Positions 53,205-60,771 of a DNA stretch of 64,000 nt are shown here, piece by piece. Origin of the DNA: VRUE01 sp963728365 (GTDB lineage: Bacteria; Actinomycetota; Thermoleophilia; Solirubrobacterales; 70-9); contig CAVSJI010000001.1 of assembly GCA_963728365.1 (NCBI GenBank), positions 1,984,001 through 2,048,000 of the forward strand, written 5' to 3'. The notes under the pieces are model-generated. The model saw only the letters and a list, made by a program, of their open reading frames with translations, was not told the origin of the DNA and did no database searches. The first letter of the stretch is position 1. The number at the start of each line of letters is the position of its first letter. The position numbers and the translations under genes were made by a program.

Positions 53205-54011
53205 ATGAGGAAGAAGGTTTTCGCAGTTGTCGGGATTGCGTTGCTGGCCGTGGTCGCCACGGCGGCGGCGAGCTCGTTCCATCAGCACATCGTGATCGGC
53301 AACCTGGTGCTTGAGGCGGAAGGCGGGTTCTCGCCGAACACACTGCCCAAGCATCACAACGCCCCGATCACGACGCACGGAGGGGGCAAGCTCTCGACCG
53401 TCTCCGGCAACCTGCCGCCGCTGATCGATACCTTCGTGCTCGAATTCGACAAGCACGGTGCGCTTGACACGACTGGCCTGCCGGTCTGCACGAAGGGCAA
53501 ACTCGTTGCCACCGACGTGCCCGCCGCCCGCCGGGCCTGCGGCAAGGCGATCGTTGGCAAAGGCTTCGGCAAGGCAGTGGTCAAGTTCCCGGAACAGGCG
53601 CCGATCAAGGTCGGCTCGCCGATCACCCTCTTCAACGGGCCGAAGAAGGGTCACTTCGACACGATCATCGCCCACGCCCACCTCGACTATCCCGGGCCGA
53701 CGACCTTCATCGTGCCGATCGTGATCGAAAAAATCCACAAGGGGGTCTTCGGCTACCGGGTCAAGGTGAAAATCCCGAAGATCGCCGGAGGCTATGGCCA
53801 TCCGGTCTCCGGCTCGGCCAACGTCGGACGCAAATGGAGCTTCAAGGGCAGGAAGCACAGCTACATCAACGCCCGCTGCGAAACCGGTCACTTCCGGGTT
53901 CGCGGCACCTTCAGCTTCAAACCGGCGAGGGAACCGACGCCGGAAGAAGAGGCCGAAGCGGACACGGTCATCCACGCCAACTTCCTGCTGCCCTGCAAGG
54001 CGCGGGGATAG
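53205..54011 (+). CDS. Secreted protein of unknown function, paralogue 1 of 3
   Basis: 268 residues. Signal peptide (KVFAVVGIALLAVVATAAAS). Shared family blocks: VLEAEGGFSPNTLPKHHNAP, GGGKLSTVSGNLPPLIDT, LVATDVPAARRACGKAIVG, KFPEQAPIKVGSPITLFNG, IEKIHKGVFGYRVKVKIPKI, GYGHPVSGS and HSYINARCETG, with two or more conserved Cys. First gene right of the island and first of three tandem paralogues. Function unknown. Confidence 0.75.
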   Translation: MRKKVFAVVGIALLAVVATAAASSFHQHIVIGNLVLEAEGGFSPNTLPKHHNAPITTHGGGKLSTVSGNLPPLIDTFVLEFDKHGALDTTGLPVCTKGKLVATDVPAARRACGKAIVGKGFGKAVVKFPEQAPIKVGSPITLFNGPKKGHFDTIIAHAHLDYPGPTTFIVPIVIEKIHKGVFGYRVKVKIPKIAGGYGHPVSGSANVGRKWSFKGRKHSYINARCETGHFRVRGTFSFKPAREPTPEEEAEADTVIHANFLLPCKARG

Positions 54012-54025
54012 CGAGGAGGACAGCG

Positions 54026-54832
54026 ATGGGACAGAGGGTCAGGAGTCGACGCGCGAGGCTGCTGATCCTCTGTCTATTTGGCCTGACCGCCGTCATGGCG
54101 GCCGCGGCGCTTGCCGCCCACAAGAAGGCAACTGACCGGGTTGAACTACGCGCTGGCGACCTGGTGGTCGTCGGGCGGGGAGGATTCCGGCCGGAAACCC
54201 TGCCCAAGCACCACGACGCGCCGATCGAACTCTACGGTGGCGGCAAGCTCTCGACGATCTCCGGCGAACTTCCGCCGATCCTCGAAACGCTCAGCTTCGA
54301 ACTGGACAAGCACGGTCACCCCGACACGACCGGCCTCGAAGTCTGCACCGCCGGGAAGCTGCAATCGACGGACGTGCCGGCGGCGCGACGGGCGTGTCCC
54401 AACGCGATCGTGGGCAAGGGGTTTGGCACGGCGATCGTCAAGTTCCCGGAACAGGGGCCAATCCCGGCGTCGTCGCCGATCACGATTTTCAACGGTCCGA
54501 GGGTCCACGGCTTCGACAGCGTCCTAGCCCACGCCTACACGACCGTCCCGGTGCCGACCACCTTCATCGTCCCGGTGGTGATCGAAAGAATTCACAAGGG
54601 CGTCTACGGCTACCGGGTCAAGGCTCGGATCCCGAAGATCGCCGGAGGCTATGGCCATCCGGTCTCGGGCCACATCACCGTGGACCGCAAATGGCGCTAC
54701 AAGGGCAAGAAGCACAGCTACGTCAACGCCCGCTGCGAAACCGGCAGGCTGCAGGCGCGCGGCGAATTCACCTTCAAGGACGGAACCGTCCTTTCAGGAA
54801 GCTTCCTGCGCCCGTGCAAAGTTCGCCGCTGA
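54026..54832 (+). CDS. Secreted protein of unknown function, paralogue 2 of 3
   Basis: 268 residues from ATG 54026 with GAGGAGGA just upstream, 14 bp after paralogue 1. Signal peptide (LLILCLFGLTAVMAAAALAA). The same blocks as paralogue 1 in the same order (RVELRAGDLVVVGRGGFRPE, LPKHHDAPIELYGGGKLSTI, GFGTAIVKFPEQGPIPASSP, IHKGVYGYRVKARIPKIAGG, KKHSYVNARCETG) and a shorter C-terminus ending FLRPCKVRR. Confidence 0.75.
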   Translation: MGQRVRSRRARLLILCLFGLTAVMAAAALAAHKKATDRVELRAGDLVVVGRGGFRPETLPKHHDAPIELYGGGKLSTISGELPPILETLSFELDKHGHPDTTGLEVCTAGKLQSTDVPAARRACPNAIVGKGFGTAIVKFPEQGPIPASSPITIFNGPRVHGFDSVLAHAYTTVPVPTTFIVPVVIERIHKGVYGYRVKARIPKIAGGYGHPVSGHITVDRKWRYKGKKHSYVNARCETGRLQARGEFTFKDGTVLSGSFLRPCKVRR

Positions 54833-54848
54833 AGCATCTCTTTCGTTA

Positions 54849-54867
54849 ACAAACCTCCAATGTTTGT
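54849..54867 (+). terminator. Weak hairpin between paralogues 2 and 3
   Basis: ACAAAC (54849-54854) and GTTTGT (54862-54867) with a 7-base loop, 17 bp after paralogue 2. No T run, so termination is uncertain; the gap also holds a promoter-like TATCCT region for paralogue 3. Confidence 0.3.
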
Positions 54868-54905
54868 GGCGCTATCCTGCACGGCTAGGGAAAGGGAGAA
54901 GTCTG

Positions 54906-55682
54906 ATGCGGAAGAAGTTCTTCATTACGTTCGTGCTCGGCGTGCTCGTGCTTGCGGCGGGTGCTGCCGCCTTCAAGGAAAGCGAACGAGTTGAACTGCG
55001 CGCCGGCGATCTGATCGTCGTCGGGCACGGTGGGTTTCGCCCGCACGCGCTGCCCAAGCACCACGACGCGCCGATCGTCTTCTTCGGCGGAGGAAAGCTT
55101 TCGACCGTCTCCGGCGAAGTGCCGCCGATCCTCGAAGACATCGACCTCGAATACGACCATCAGGGCTCGGTCGACACCACCGGCTTGGCGTCTTGCAGCT
55201 ACCACCAGCTGGTCGCGACGGACGTGAGCACTGCGCGTCGGGTCTGCGGGGACGCAATCGTTGGTCGCGGCAAGGGCACCGCATTGGTCGTCTTTCCCGA
55301 ACAGAGGCCGATCCCGTCGACATCGCCGATCACCATCTTCAATGGTCCCAAGAAGCATGGACTCGACACGGTCTGGGTCCATGCTCATCTGGAGATCCCA
55401 AGCCCGAGCACGGTTCTCTTTCCGGTGGTCATCGAACGTATCCACAAGGGCGTTTACGCCTACCGAACGAAAGCGAAGATCCCCAAACTGGCGAACGGCT
55501 ACGGGCATCCCACGTCGGGCTTTATCAAGATCGGCCGCAAATGGACCTACAAGGGCAAGAAGCACAGCTACGTCAACGCCCGTTGCGAAACCGGTCGCTT
55601 GCAATTGCGGGGCAAATTCAAATTCAAAGACGGGACGCTGCTCTCCGGCACCTTTGCCAGGCAGTGTCAGGTTCGCGAATAG
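54906..55682 (+). CDS. Secreted protein of unknown function, paralogue 3 of 3
   Basis: 258 residues, ATG 54906 with GGGAGAAG before it. Signal peptide (FFITFVLGVLVLAAGAAAF). Blocks as in paralogues 1-2 (VELRAGDLIVVGHGGFRPHA, FGGGKLSTVSGEVPPILEDI, ARRVCGDAIVGRGKGTALVV, YKGKKHSYVNARCETGRLQL), but more diverged in the middle. Has its own 73-bp upstream gap, so it may be transcribed separately from the first two. Confidence 0.75.
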   Translation: MRKKFFITFVLGVLVLAAGAAAFKESERVELRAGDLIVVGHGGFRPHALPKHHDAPIVFFGGGKLSTVSGEVPPILEDIDLEYDHQGSVDTTGLASCSYHQLVATDVSTARRVCGDAIVGRGKGTALVVFPEQRPIPSTSPITIFNGPKKHGLDTVWVHAHLEIPSPSTVLFPVVIERIHKGVYAYRTKAKIPKLANGYGHPTSGFIKIGRKWTYKGKKHSYVNARCETGRLQLRGKFKFKDGTLLSGTFARQCQVRE

Positions 55683-55685
55683 CTA

Positions 55686-55979
55686 TCAACCGAGCTTTGC
55701 TCGCAGTCGCTGCCAGAGCGAAGGCGGTCGGGGCTGGGCACGGCGCCACTCCTCCTCGGTCGGCAGTCGGCCAGCGCGGCGCTCGGCGAGGACGCAGGCG
55801 GTGTGGGCGTGGCGGCGGCGGTCGCCGTCGCCTTCGGGGGCAATCAGGAAGTGCTCGCTGAGGGCCGGCAGGTGGCTGCCGCAGAAGGGGCAGCGGTAGG
55901 TGGCCGGCTTGCGACTCTGGGCCGGGCGCATCGCCCACCAGCGAACCGGCTCGCGGGCGGCGGACCGGCGTTTGGCCAT
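55686..55979 (-). CDS. Small zinc-ribbon-like protein
   Basis: 97 residues from ATG 55979; the frame continues upstream but only antisense to the next gene. A single metal-site candidate: YRCPFCGSHLPALSEHFLIA followed by RRRHAHTACVLAERRAG (CxxC ... HxH ... C). Basic C-terminus (LPTEEEWRRAQPRPPSLWQR). Unknown function; 5 bp after the DUF2236 gene, so same transcript. Confidence 0.65.
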   Translation of the reverse strand: MAKRRSAAREPVRWWAMRPAQSRKPATYRCPFCGSHLPALSEHFLIAPEGDGDRRRHAHTACVLAERRAGRLPTEEEWRRAQPRPPSLWQRLRAKLG

Positions 55980-55984
55980 TGCGA

Positions 55985-56869
55985 TCAGGCGCCGACGCGC
56001 AGTTGCGGGGTGCGGGTGCCGCCGCGCTGGCGCTCGGTCCGGCTGACCACGTTGAAGAAGACGTCGTTGCGCCCGCGGCGCATGCGGCGCGGGAAGAGGT
56101 GGCGAGCGCGCCGGTGGGCGGCGGCCATCGCCCGGAAGCCCGCCTCGTGGGCGGCGTTCCAGCGGATGCCGAAGATCTCCCGCACGCGCGGCGGCAGGGT
56201 CCCCTTGATGATGTGGTTCTGGGCGGCGATATTGCCGCGCGCAGCTGCGGGGACCGGCTGGTGGAAGGCGACCAGCGGCGCCATCTCGAGGCCGTGCTCG
56301 GTGGCCTGCAGGTCGGGCGAGGCGAGCCGCTCCTCCCACCAGGCGGCGAACTCCCGGTGGCTGGCCGGGACCTCGCTGCGCGGCAGTCCGAAGAGCTCGC
56401 CGAAGCGCACGTAGTCCTGCCAGAGGGCCTCGCGCTCCGCGTCGCTCAGCGGCCGCACCATCGTCTCGTACATCGCCCGGCCGGAGTCGGCGATCACCGC
56501 CAGTGTCCAGAGCATCAGCTCGGGATCGAAGGCCGAGTAGGGCGTGCCGGCGGCGTGGACGCCGGCCGCCTCGGGCAGGGTTCCCTTAACCCGTTCGTGC
56601 AGGCGGTGGACCGTGGCGAGCGCGGCGTCGGCTTCCTCGCGGGTGCCGAGCAGGATCGTCTCCTGCAGCTTCGCGGTGCGGGCGAGGCGCTGGAAGGGCC
56701 GGTCGGCGGCGCGCGTGCTGAGCATCGTGCCGGTGTAGGTGAGCGGCTCGAGCGCGCCGATCAGCAGCGCTCGCTGGCCGTACAGCAACCCGACCGCGCG
56801 GTCGCCGTGGACCCGCCGCGCTACAGAGCGCCCGGGGGGGAAGTAGCAGGCGTCGTCTTCTCGGGCCAC
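55985..56869 (-). CDS. DUF2236-family (MpaB-like) oxygenase-type protein
   Basis: 294 residues. RSVARRVHGDRAVGLLYGQR, LIGALEPLTYTGTMLSTRAA (family start), AYSAFDPELMLWTLAVIADS-like region (TPYSAFDPELMLWTLAVIAD) and HREFAAWWEERL. Family members are thought to be haem-dependent oxygenases; conserved His residues are present but the mechanism is unsettled. The GTG start at 56869 would overlap the FtsH gene by 49 bp; a later start is possible. Confidence 0.78.
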   Translation of the reverse strand: MAREDDACYFPPGRSVARRVHGDRAVGLLYGQRALLIGALEPLTYTGTMLSTRAADRPFQRLARTAKLQETILLGTREEADAALATVHRLHERVKGTLPEAAGVHAAGTPYSAFDPELMLWTLAVIADSGRAMYETMVRPLSDAEREALWQDYVRFGELFGLPRSEVPASHREFAAWWEERLASPDLQATEHGLEMAPLVAFHQPVPAAARGNIAAQNHIIKGTLPPRVREIFGIRWNAAHEAGFRAMAAAHRRARHLFPRRMRRGRNDVFFNVVSRTERQRGGTRTPQLRVGA

Positions 56870-58359
56870 GGCTCCACGGATGCTAGCTCGTGGACAGCGA
56901 AGATCTCATCGAGGTCCTCGCGCGTCAGCGTCTCGCGCTCGAGTGCGTTGGCGGCCAGGTCGTCGAGGCACTTGCGGTTCTCGGCGAGCAATAGGCGGGC
57001 GCGGCGGTGGGCCTCGCGGGCGAGCATCATCGCCGCCAGGTCGACGTCGCGCCGGGTGCGGTCGGAGAGCGCGTAATCACCGGTCGGCAGCGCGATCGGC
57101 GGCGCTCCGTCGGCGTCGATCGAGACGCCCATGCCGAACTCGCCGACCATCTGCTTGCAGACGGCGTGCACGCGGGCGAGGTCGTCGACTGCGCCTGAGT
57201 AGGAGTCGCCAAGTACCTCCTCCTCCGCGGCGCGGCCGCCGAGCAGGGTGACGATCTCGTCGAGCAGCTCGTCGCGCGACTTGAGGTAGGTGTCCTCCTC
57301 GGGTGAGTGGGCGACGAAGCCGAGTGCCGGCCCGCGCGGGACGATGCTCAGGATCTCCGGCGGGTCAAGGCCGAGCAGGTGGCGGCAGAGGGCGTGGCCG
57401 GCCTCGTGGTAGGCGACGATCCGGCGCTCCTTGGAGTTGAGGCGACGGGCCTGCTGGGAGCCGACAGACTGACGCAGCAGCGCCTCGTCGAGGTCCTCGC
57501 GGGCGATCGCCTGGCGCTCGGCGCGGCCGGCGATGATCGCCGCCTCGTTGAGCGCGTTGGCAAGCTGGGCGCCGGTCATCCCGGTCGTCTTGCGGGCCAC
57601 GTCGGTGAGGTCGAGGTCGGGGCCGAGCGGCTTGCCCTTGGCGTGGGCGCGGAGGATCGCCTCGCGGCCGCCCCGGTCCGGCGGCGCGACCAGCACCTGG
57701 CGGTCGAAGCGGCCGGGGCGCAGAAGCGCGTGGTCGAGCTTGTCGACGTGGTTGGAGGCGGCGATGACGATCACCGTGCCGGGATCGCGCTCGAACCCGT
57801 CGAGCTCGACCAGCAGCTGGTTGAGCGCCTGCTCGCGCTCGCTCGAGCCACCGTCGCCGCCTCCACCGCCGCGCGCCCCGCCGACTGCGTCGAGCTCGTC
57901 GATGAAGATCACCGCCCGCCCCGACTTGCGCGCCTCCTTGAACAGCCGCCTGATCCGGGCAGCACCCCTCCCCACGAACATCTCCACAAAGCTCGATCCC
58001 GAGGCAGCGAAGAAGTCGACGCCGGCCTGCGCGGCGACCGCCCGCGCCAGCATCGTCTTGCCGGTCCCGGGCGGGCCGAAGAGCAGCACCCCCCGCGGCG
58101 GCTGGGCGCCGAGCGCGGCGAAGCGGTCGGGGTCGCGCAGCCAGGCGGCGACGTCCATCAGCTCGTCCTTTGCCGCGTCGACGCCCTGCACCTCGTCCCA
58201 AAGGACCGGCTCGGTGCGGCTTGCCTTGACCGTCTCGGGCTTGGTCGAGCCGACCGTGCTGCGCATCAGGCGCAGGAAGACGAAGAGCAGCCCGGCCATG
58301 AAGAGCACCCCGAAGACCGGGTACCAGTTGAAGAAGAAGGTTTGGATTTCGGCGGCCAT
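56821..58359 (-). CDS. FtsH-family membrane ATP-dependent zinc metalloprotease (short form)
   Basis: 512 residues. One N-terminal helix (VFGVLFMAGLLFVFLRLM) instead of the usual two with a periplasmic domain, then AAA+: FGPPGTGKTMLARAVAAQAG, Walker B VIFIDELDAVGGARG, second region of homology LLRPGRFDRQVLVAPPD, then the M41 protease with HEAGHALCRH (zinc His and catalytic Glu). C-terminus has a Pro/Thr tail. Shorter than FtsH (about 650) and more like the single-helix subset. Could degrade or extract membrane proteins; presence of a longer FtsH elsewhere is likely but outside this window. Confidence 0.87.
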   Translation of the reverse strand: MAAEIQTFFFNWYPVFGVLFMAGLLFVFLRLMRSTVGSTKPETVKASRTEPVLWDEVQGVDAAKDELMDVAAWLRDPDRFAALGAQPPRGVLLFGPPGTGKTMLARAVAAQAGVDFFAASGSSFVEMFVGRGAARIRRLFKEARKSGRAVIFIDELDAVGGARGGGGGDGGSSEREQALNQLLVELDGFERDPGTVIVIAASNHVDKLDHALLRPGRFDRQVLVAPPDRGGREAILRAHAKGKPLGPDLDLTDVARKTTGMTGAQLANALNEAAIIAGRAERQAIAREDLDEALLRQSVGSQQARRLNSKERRIVAYHEAGHALCRHLLGLDPPEILSIVPRGPALGFVAHSPEEDTYLKSRDELLDEIVTLLGGRAAEEEVLGDSYSGAVDDLARVHAVCKQMVGEFGMGVSIDADGAPPIALPTGDYALSDRTRRDVDLAAMMLAREAHRRARLLLAENRKCLDDLAANALERETLTREDLDEIFAVHELASVEPWPEKTTPATSPPGAL

Positions 58360-58436
58360 CGTCAGTAGTAACGAGCCAGTGTGGACGGAATCCGTGCCCG
58401 CTCCAATCGCATATGCGTCCAGTTAGGCGCTTTGCG

Positions 58437-59120
58437 CTAAAGCTCGAGCGGACCGACGACTCCCGTCTGCAGCGCCTTCTGGGCGAGCGCGACGCGCTTC
58501 TGGTTCTGGGGCAGATCCTCGAGCTCGAGCTTCTCGAAGAGGGCGCGCATGTGGGTCTTGACCGCGTCGACGCTGAGGTGGAGCTCCTTGGCGATCGCCT
58601 GGTTGGTCGGCGGGGTGGCGAAGGCCGCGCTGTCCTTGAAGGGCCGGCAGAGGGCGACGAGGACGCGGCGCTGACCCGGGGAGATCGTCGCCCCGAGGGG
58701 AGTCTCGCTGGCGATTGCCGTTGCTTCGGGCGCGCTCCGGCCGTCTCCGCCGGGACGGCGGTAGAGCACGCGGGTGCGGCCGAAGCGCAGCGTCTCGCCG
58801 TCGCGCAGGTGGCGCCGGCCGTGAGTCCGCTCCTCGCCGACGAAGGAGCCGTTGCGAGAGAGTCCGTCGTCGAGCAGCGTGCACTCGTCGCCGACCACCT
58901 CGATCTGGGCGTGCAGGGTGGAGACCTCGGCGTCCCAGTCGAGCCGCAGGCCGGCGGCCTCGCCGCGTCCCACCCAGAGCTCGCGCGTCCCGTTCTCGAC
59001 CACGAGGATGCGCTGCTCCCCGTCGCCGTCGCGGTAGACGAGAAACGGCCGCCCGCCGCGCTCGGCCTCGATCTGGGCCTTCAGCTCCGGGGCGCTGGTC
59101 TGCCGAGGCTCGTCGCTCAC
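58437..59120 (-). CDS. FHA-domain regulator with C-terminal HTH
   Basis: 227 residues. FHA domain in the middle (RELWVGRGEAAGLRLDWDAE, VSTLHAQIEVV, LLDDGLSRNGSFVGEERTHG, RHLRDGETLRFGRTRVLYRR) with the phosphothreonine-binding GR/S.H/N.T-type residues (GRG, STLHA, SRNGSF). C-terminal helices (ATPPTNQAIAKELHLSVDAV, KTHMRALFEKLELEDLPQNQ) are a winged/LuxR-like HTH. Probably reads kinase phosphorylation and binds DNA. ATG 59120. Confidence 0.8.
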   Translation of the reverse strand: MSDEPRQTSAPELKAQIEAERGGRPFLVYRDGDGEQRILVVENGTRELWVGRGEAAGLRLDWDAEVSTLHAQIEVVGDECTLLDDGLSRNGSFVGEERTHGRRHLRDGETLRFGRTRVLYRRPGGDGRSAPEATAIASETPLGATISPGQRRVLVALCRPFKDSAAFATPPTNQAIAKELHLSVDAVKTHMRALFEKLELEDLPQNQKRVALAQKALQTGVVGPLEL

Positions 59121-59147
59121 TCCGCCGATCCTACGGCTGCCACGGCG

Positions 59148-59194
59148 TTCCGGTGCGCCTTATGCGGCCTATGACCACAAAAGGCGCACCGGAA
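59148..59194. repeat. 47-bp dispersed palindromic repeat, family A copy 4
   Basis: TTCCGGTGCGCC...GGCGCACCGGAA around TTATGCGGCCTATGACC. It lies 28 bp upstream of the FHA gene start, in the divergent region before the secreted protein at 59310. A further hairpin AGGGGTG/CACCCCT follows at 59205-59226. Confidence 0.88.
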
Positions 59195-59309
59195 GCGGAT
59201 CGGGAGGGGTGAGGGACCCCACCCCTGGGGGCTCTGGGAGGCGGGGCGATCCCGGGCGAAGCTGATCCCACGAAGCACTCACCCACCCTTCCGCTCAAAG
59301 GAGACTCAG

Positions 59310-59939
59310 ATGACACGCAAGACCACCGCCCCCAGGTTCGCCCTCCGCGCCGGCTTCGCCGCCGCTCTCGCAGTCCTTGCCCTGGCCTCAGTCCCGGCCG
59401 CCGGGATGGCCAAGGCTCCGGCCCGCTTCGGTGCCCTGCTCAACTCGAAGGTGCAGCCCTCGAACTCGCTGCCCCGCCTCTCCTGCAACGGCCCGGAAAC
59501 GGCGCTTGAACCCTGCACCATGGTCCTCAACGACGCCTACGGCCGTCCCAACGGCGGCGAGATTGCGCCGAAGACCGGGATGATCCGCAGGATCCGCGTG
59601 ATCGCCGGCGGCCCCGGCAGCTTCCGCCTGATGGCCGTCAAGAAGATCAACGGCACCGACGCGATCGCCAAGCGCTACGGGCAGCGGATCAGCTACCGCG
59701 GCCAGGTCGAATCGGCCGAAGAAGAAGGCGACTACAAGGTCGAGTCCTTCCCGGTCAAGATGAAGATCAAGAAGGGCGAGCAGCTGGCCCTGCGCGGCAG
59801 CATCACCTCGATGATCCGCTGCTCCTCGGGTGGCCCCAACACCCTGATCTACACCCCGCCCCTCTTCCTCGGCGGCTACTTCACCCCCGCCAGCCACACC
59901 GACGGCTGCTGGCTGCTGATGGAAGCCCTGATCCGCTAA
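59310..59939 (+). CDS. Secreted protein of unknown function
   Basis: 209 residues, AAAGGAG 7 bp before ATG 59310. Signal peptide (LRAGFAAALAVLALASVPAAGMAKA). The mature part has several Cys (RLSCNGPETALEPC, MIRCSSG, DGCWLLM) and a basic middle (IKKGEQLALRGSITSM). Not recognised. Ends 14 bp before the long hairpin at 59953. Confidence 0.7.
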   Translation: MTRKTTAPRFALRAGFAAALAVLALASVPAAGMAKAPARFGALLNSKVQPSNSLPRLSCNGPETALEPCTMVLNDAYGRPNGGEIAPKTGMIRRIRVIAGGPGSFRLMAVKKINGTDAIAKRYGQRISYRGQVESAEEEGDYKVESFPVKMKIKKGEQLALRGSITSMIRCSSGGPNTLIYTPPLFLGGYFTPASHTDGCWLLMEALIR

Positions 59940-59952
59940 CCCCTGGTCTCAC

Positions 59953-60008
59953 GGGGACGTGCCGCAACTTAGGTACCTATACGGTCCTCTAAGTTGCGGC
60001 ACGTCCCC
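59953..60008. terminator. 56-bp perfect hairpin between convergent genes
   Basis: GGGGACGTGCCGCAACTTAG (59953-59972) and its exact complement (59989-60008) around a 16-base loop. It lies between two converging stop codons (59939 and 60011), the usual place for a bidirectional terminator, and looks like a REP-type element. Confidence 0.65.
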
Positions 60009-60010
60009 GG

Positions 60011-60754
60011 CTAGCGTTCGACCTGGGAGCCGCCGACGATGGCCTCCGTGCCGTCGTCGGCGAAGACGATCCAGGCCTTGTTGCCGCCGTCGTAGTCCGG
60101 CGCCCAGAGCTTCAGGGTCGCCGGCCGGCTCCAGACCGTGACCTGCTCCTCGCCGGTCTCCTCCTCGCCCCGCCAGATCCGCACGAAGGGGTTGGACTTG
60201 CGCTCCGCGCCGATCGTCGTCGGCTCGCGGTGGCCGGGGTGGACGGCCGTTTCCGGGTGCAGCTCCAGCAGGTGCAGCACGGACGCCTTGAGGTCGGCGA
60301 AGCCACTCGCGCCGGGGGCCATCGTGCCGCCGACCGTGCCCTTGAAGAGCACATCGGCGGTGAAGACGTCGCTGCCGTTGACGAGAAAGGCGAGGTGGCC
60401 GGCGGCGTGGCCGGGGGTCGAGATCGCTTCGATCGTCAGGCCGCCAGTTGTGAGCGTCTCGCCGTCGGCGATCGTCTGCGCGATCTCCTCGTCCAGCTCT
60501 GCGGCTGCCTCGGCGCTGGCAACCATCGGCACGCCGCCGAGCTTGGCCTGTGCCTCCGCGAGCCCCGCGACGTGGTCGAGGTGGGGGTGGGTGATGAGGA
60601 TGTGGGTGATCTCGATCCCGTCGCGCTCGGCACGATCGAGCAGTGGCCCGAGGTCTTCGTTGCCGTCGATCAGGACCCCCCTGCCGCCCGCTTCGTCGGC
60701 GACGAGGTAGGCGTTGGACAGCCACTGCGGATTCTCTGTTCTCTCGATGATCAT
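60011..60754 (-). CDS. Metallo-beta-lactamase-fold hydrolase (glyoxalase II-like)
   Basis: 247 residues from ATG 60754 (MIIERTENPQWLSNAYLVAD); the longer frame upstream is out of context. Metal motif THPHLDHVAGLAEA, further ligands in STPGHAAGHLAFLV and VHPGHREPTTIG. Matches hydroxyacylglutathione hydrolase-like proteins, but without a distinct C-terminal substrate domain. The C-terminus (TVWSRPATLKLWAPDYDGGN) is extended. 17 bp downstream of the deacetylase. Confidence 0.82.
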   Translation of the reverse strand: MIIERTENPQWLSNAYLVADEAGGRGVLIDGNEDLGPLLDRAERDGIEITHILITHPHLDHVAGLAEAQAKLGGVPMVASAEAAAELDEEIAQTIADGETLTTGGLTIEAISTPGHAAGHLAFLVNGSDVFTADVLFKGTVGGTMAPGASGFADLKASVLHLLELHPETAVHPGHREPTTIGAERKSNPFVRIWRGEEETGEEQVTVWSRPATLKLWAPDYDGGNKAWIVFADDGTEAIVGGSQVER

Positions 60755-60771
60755 GGGCGCAGTATCGCGGC

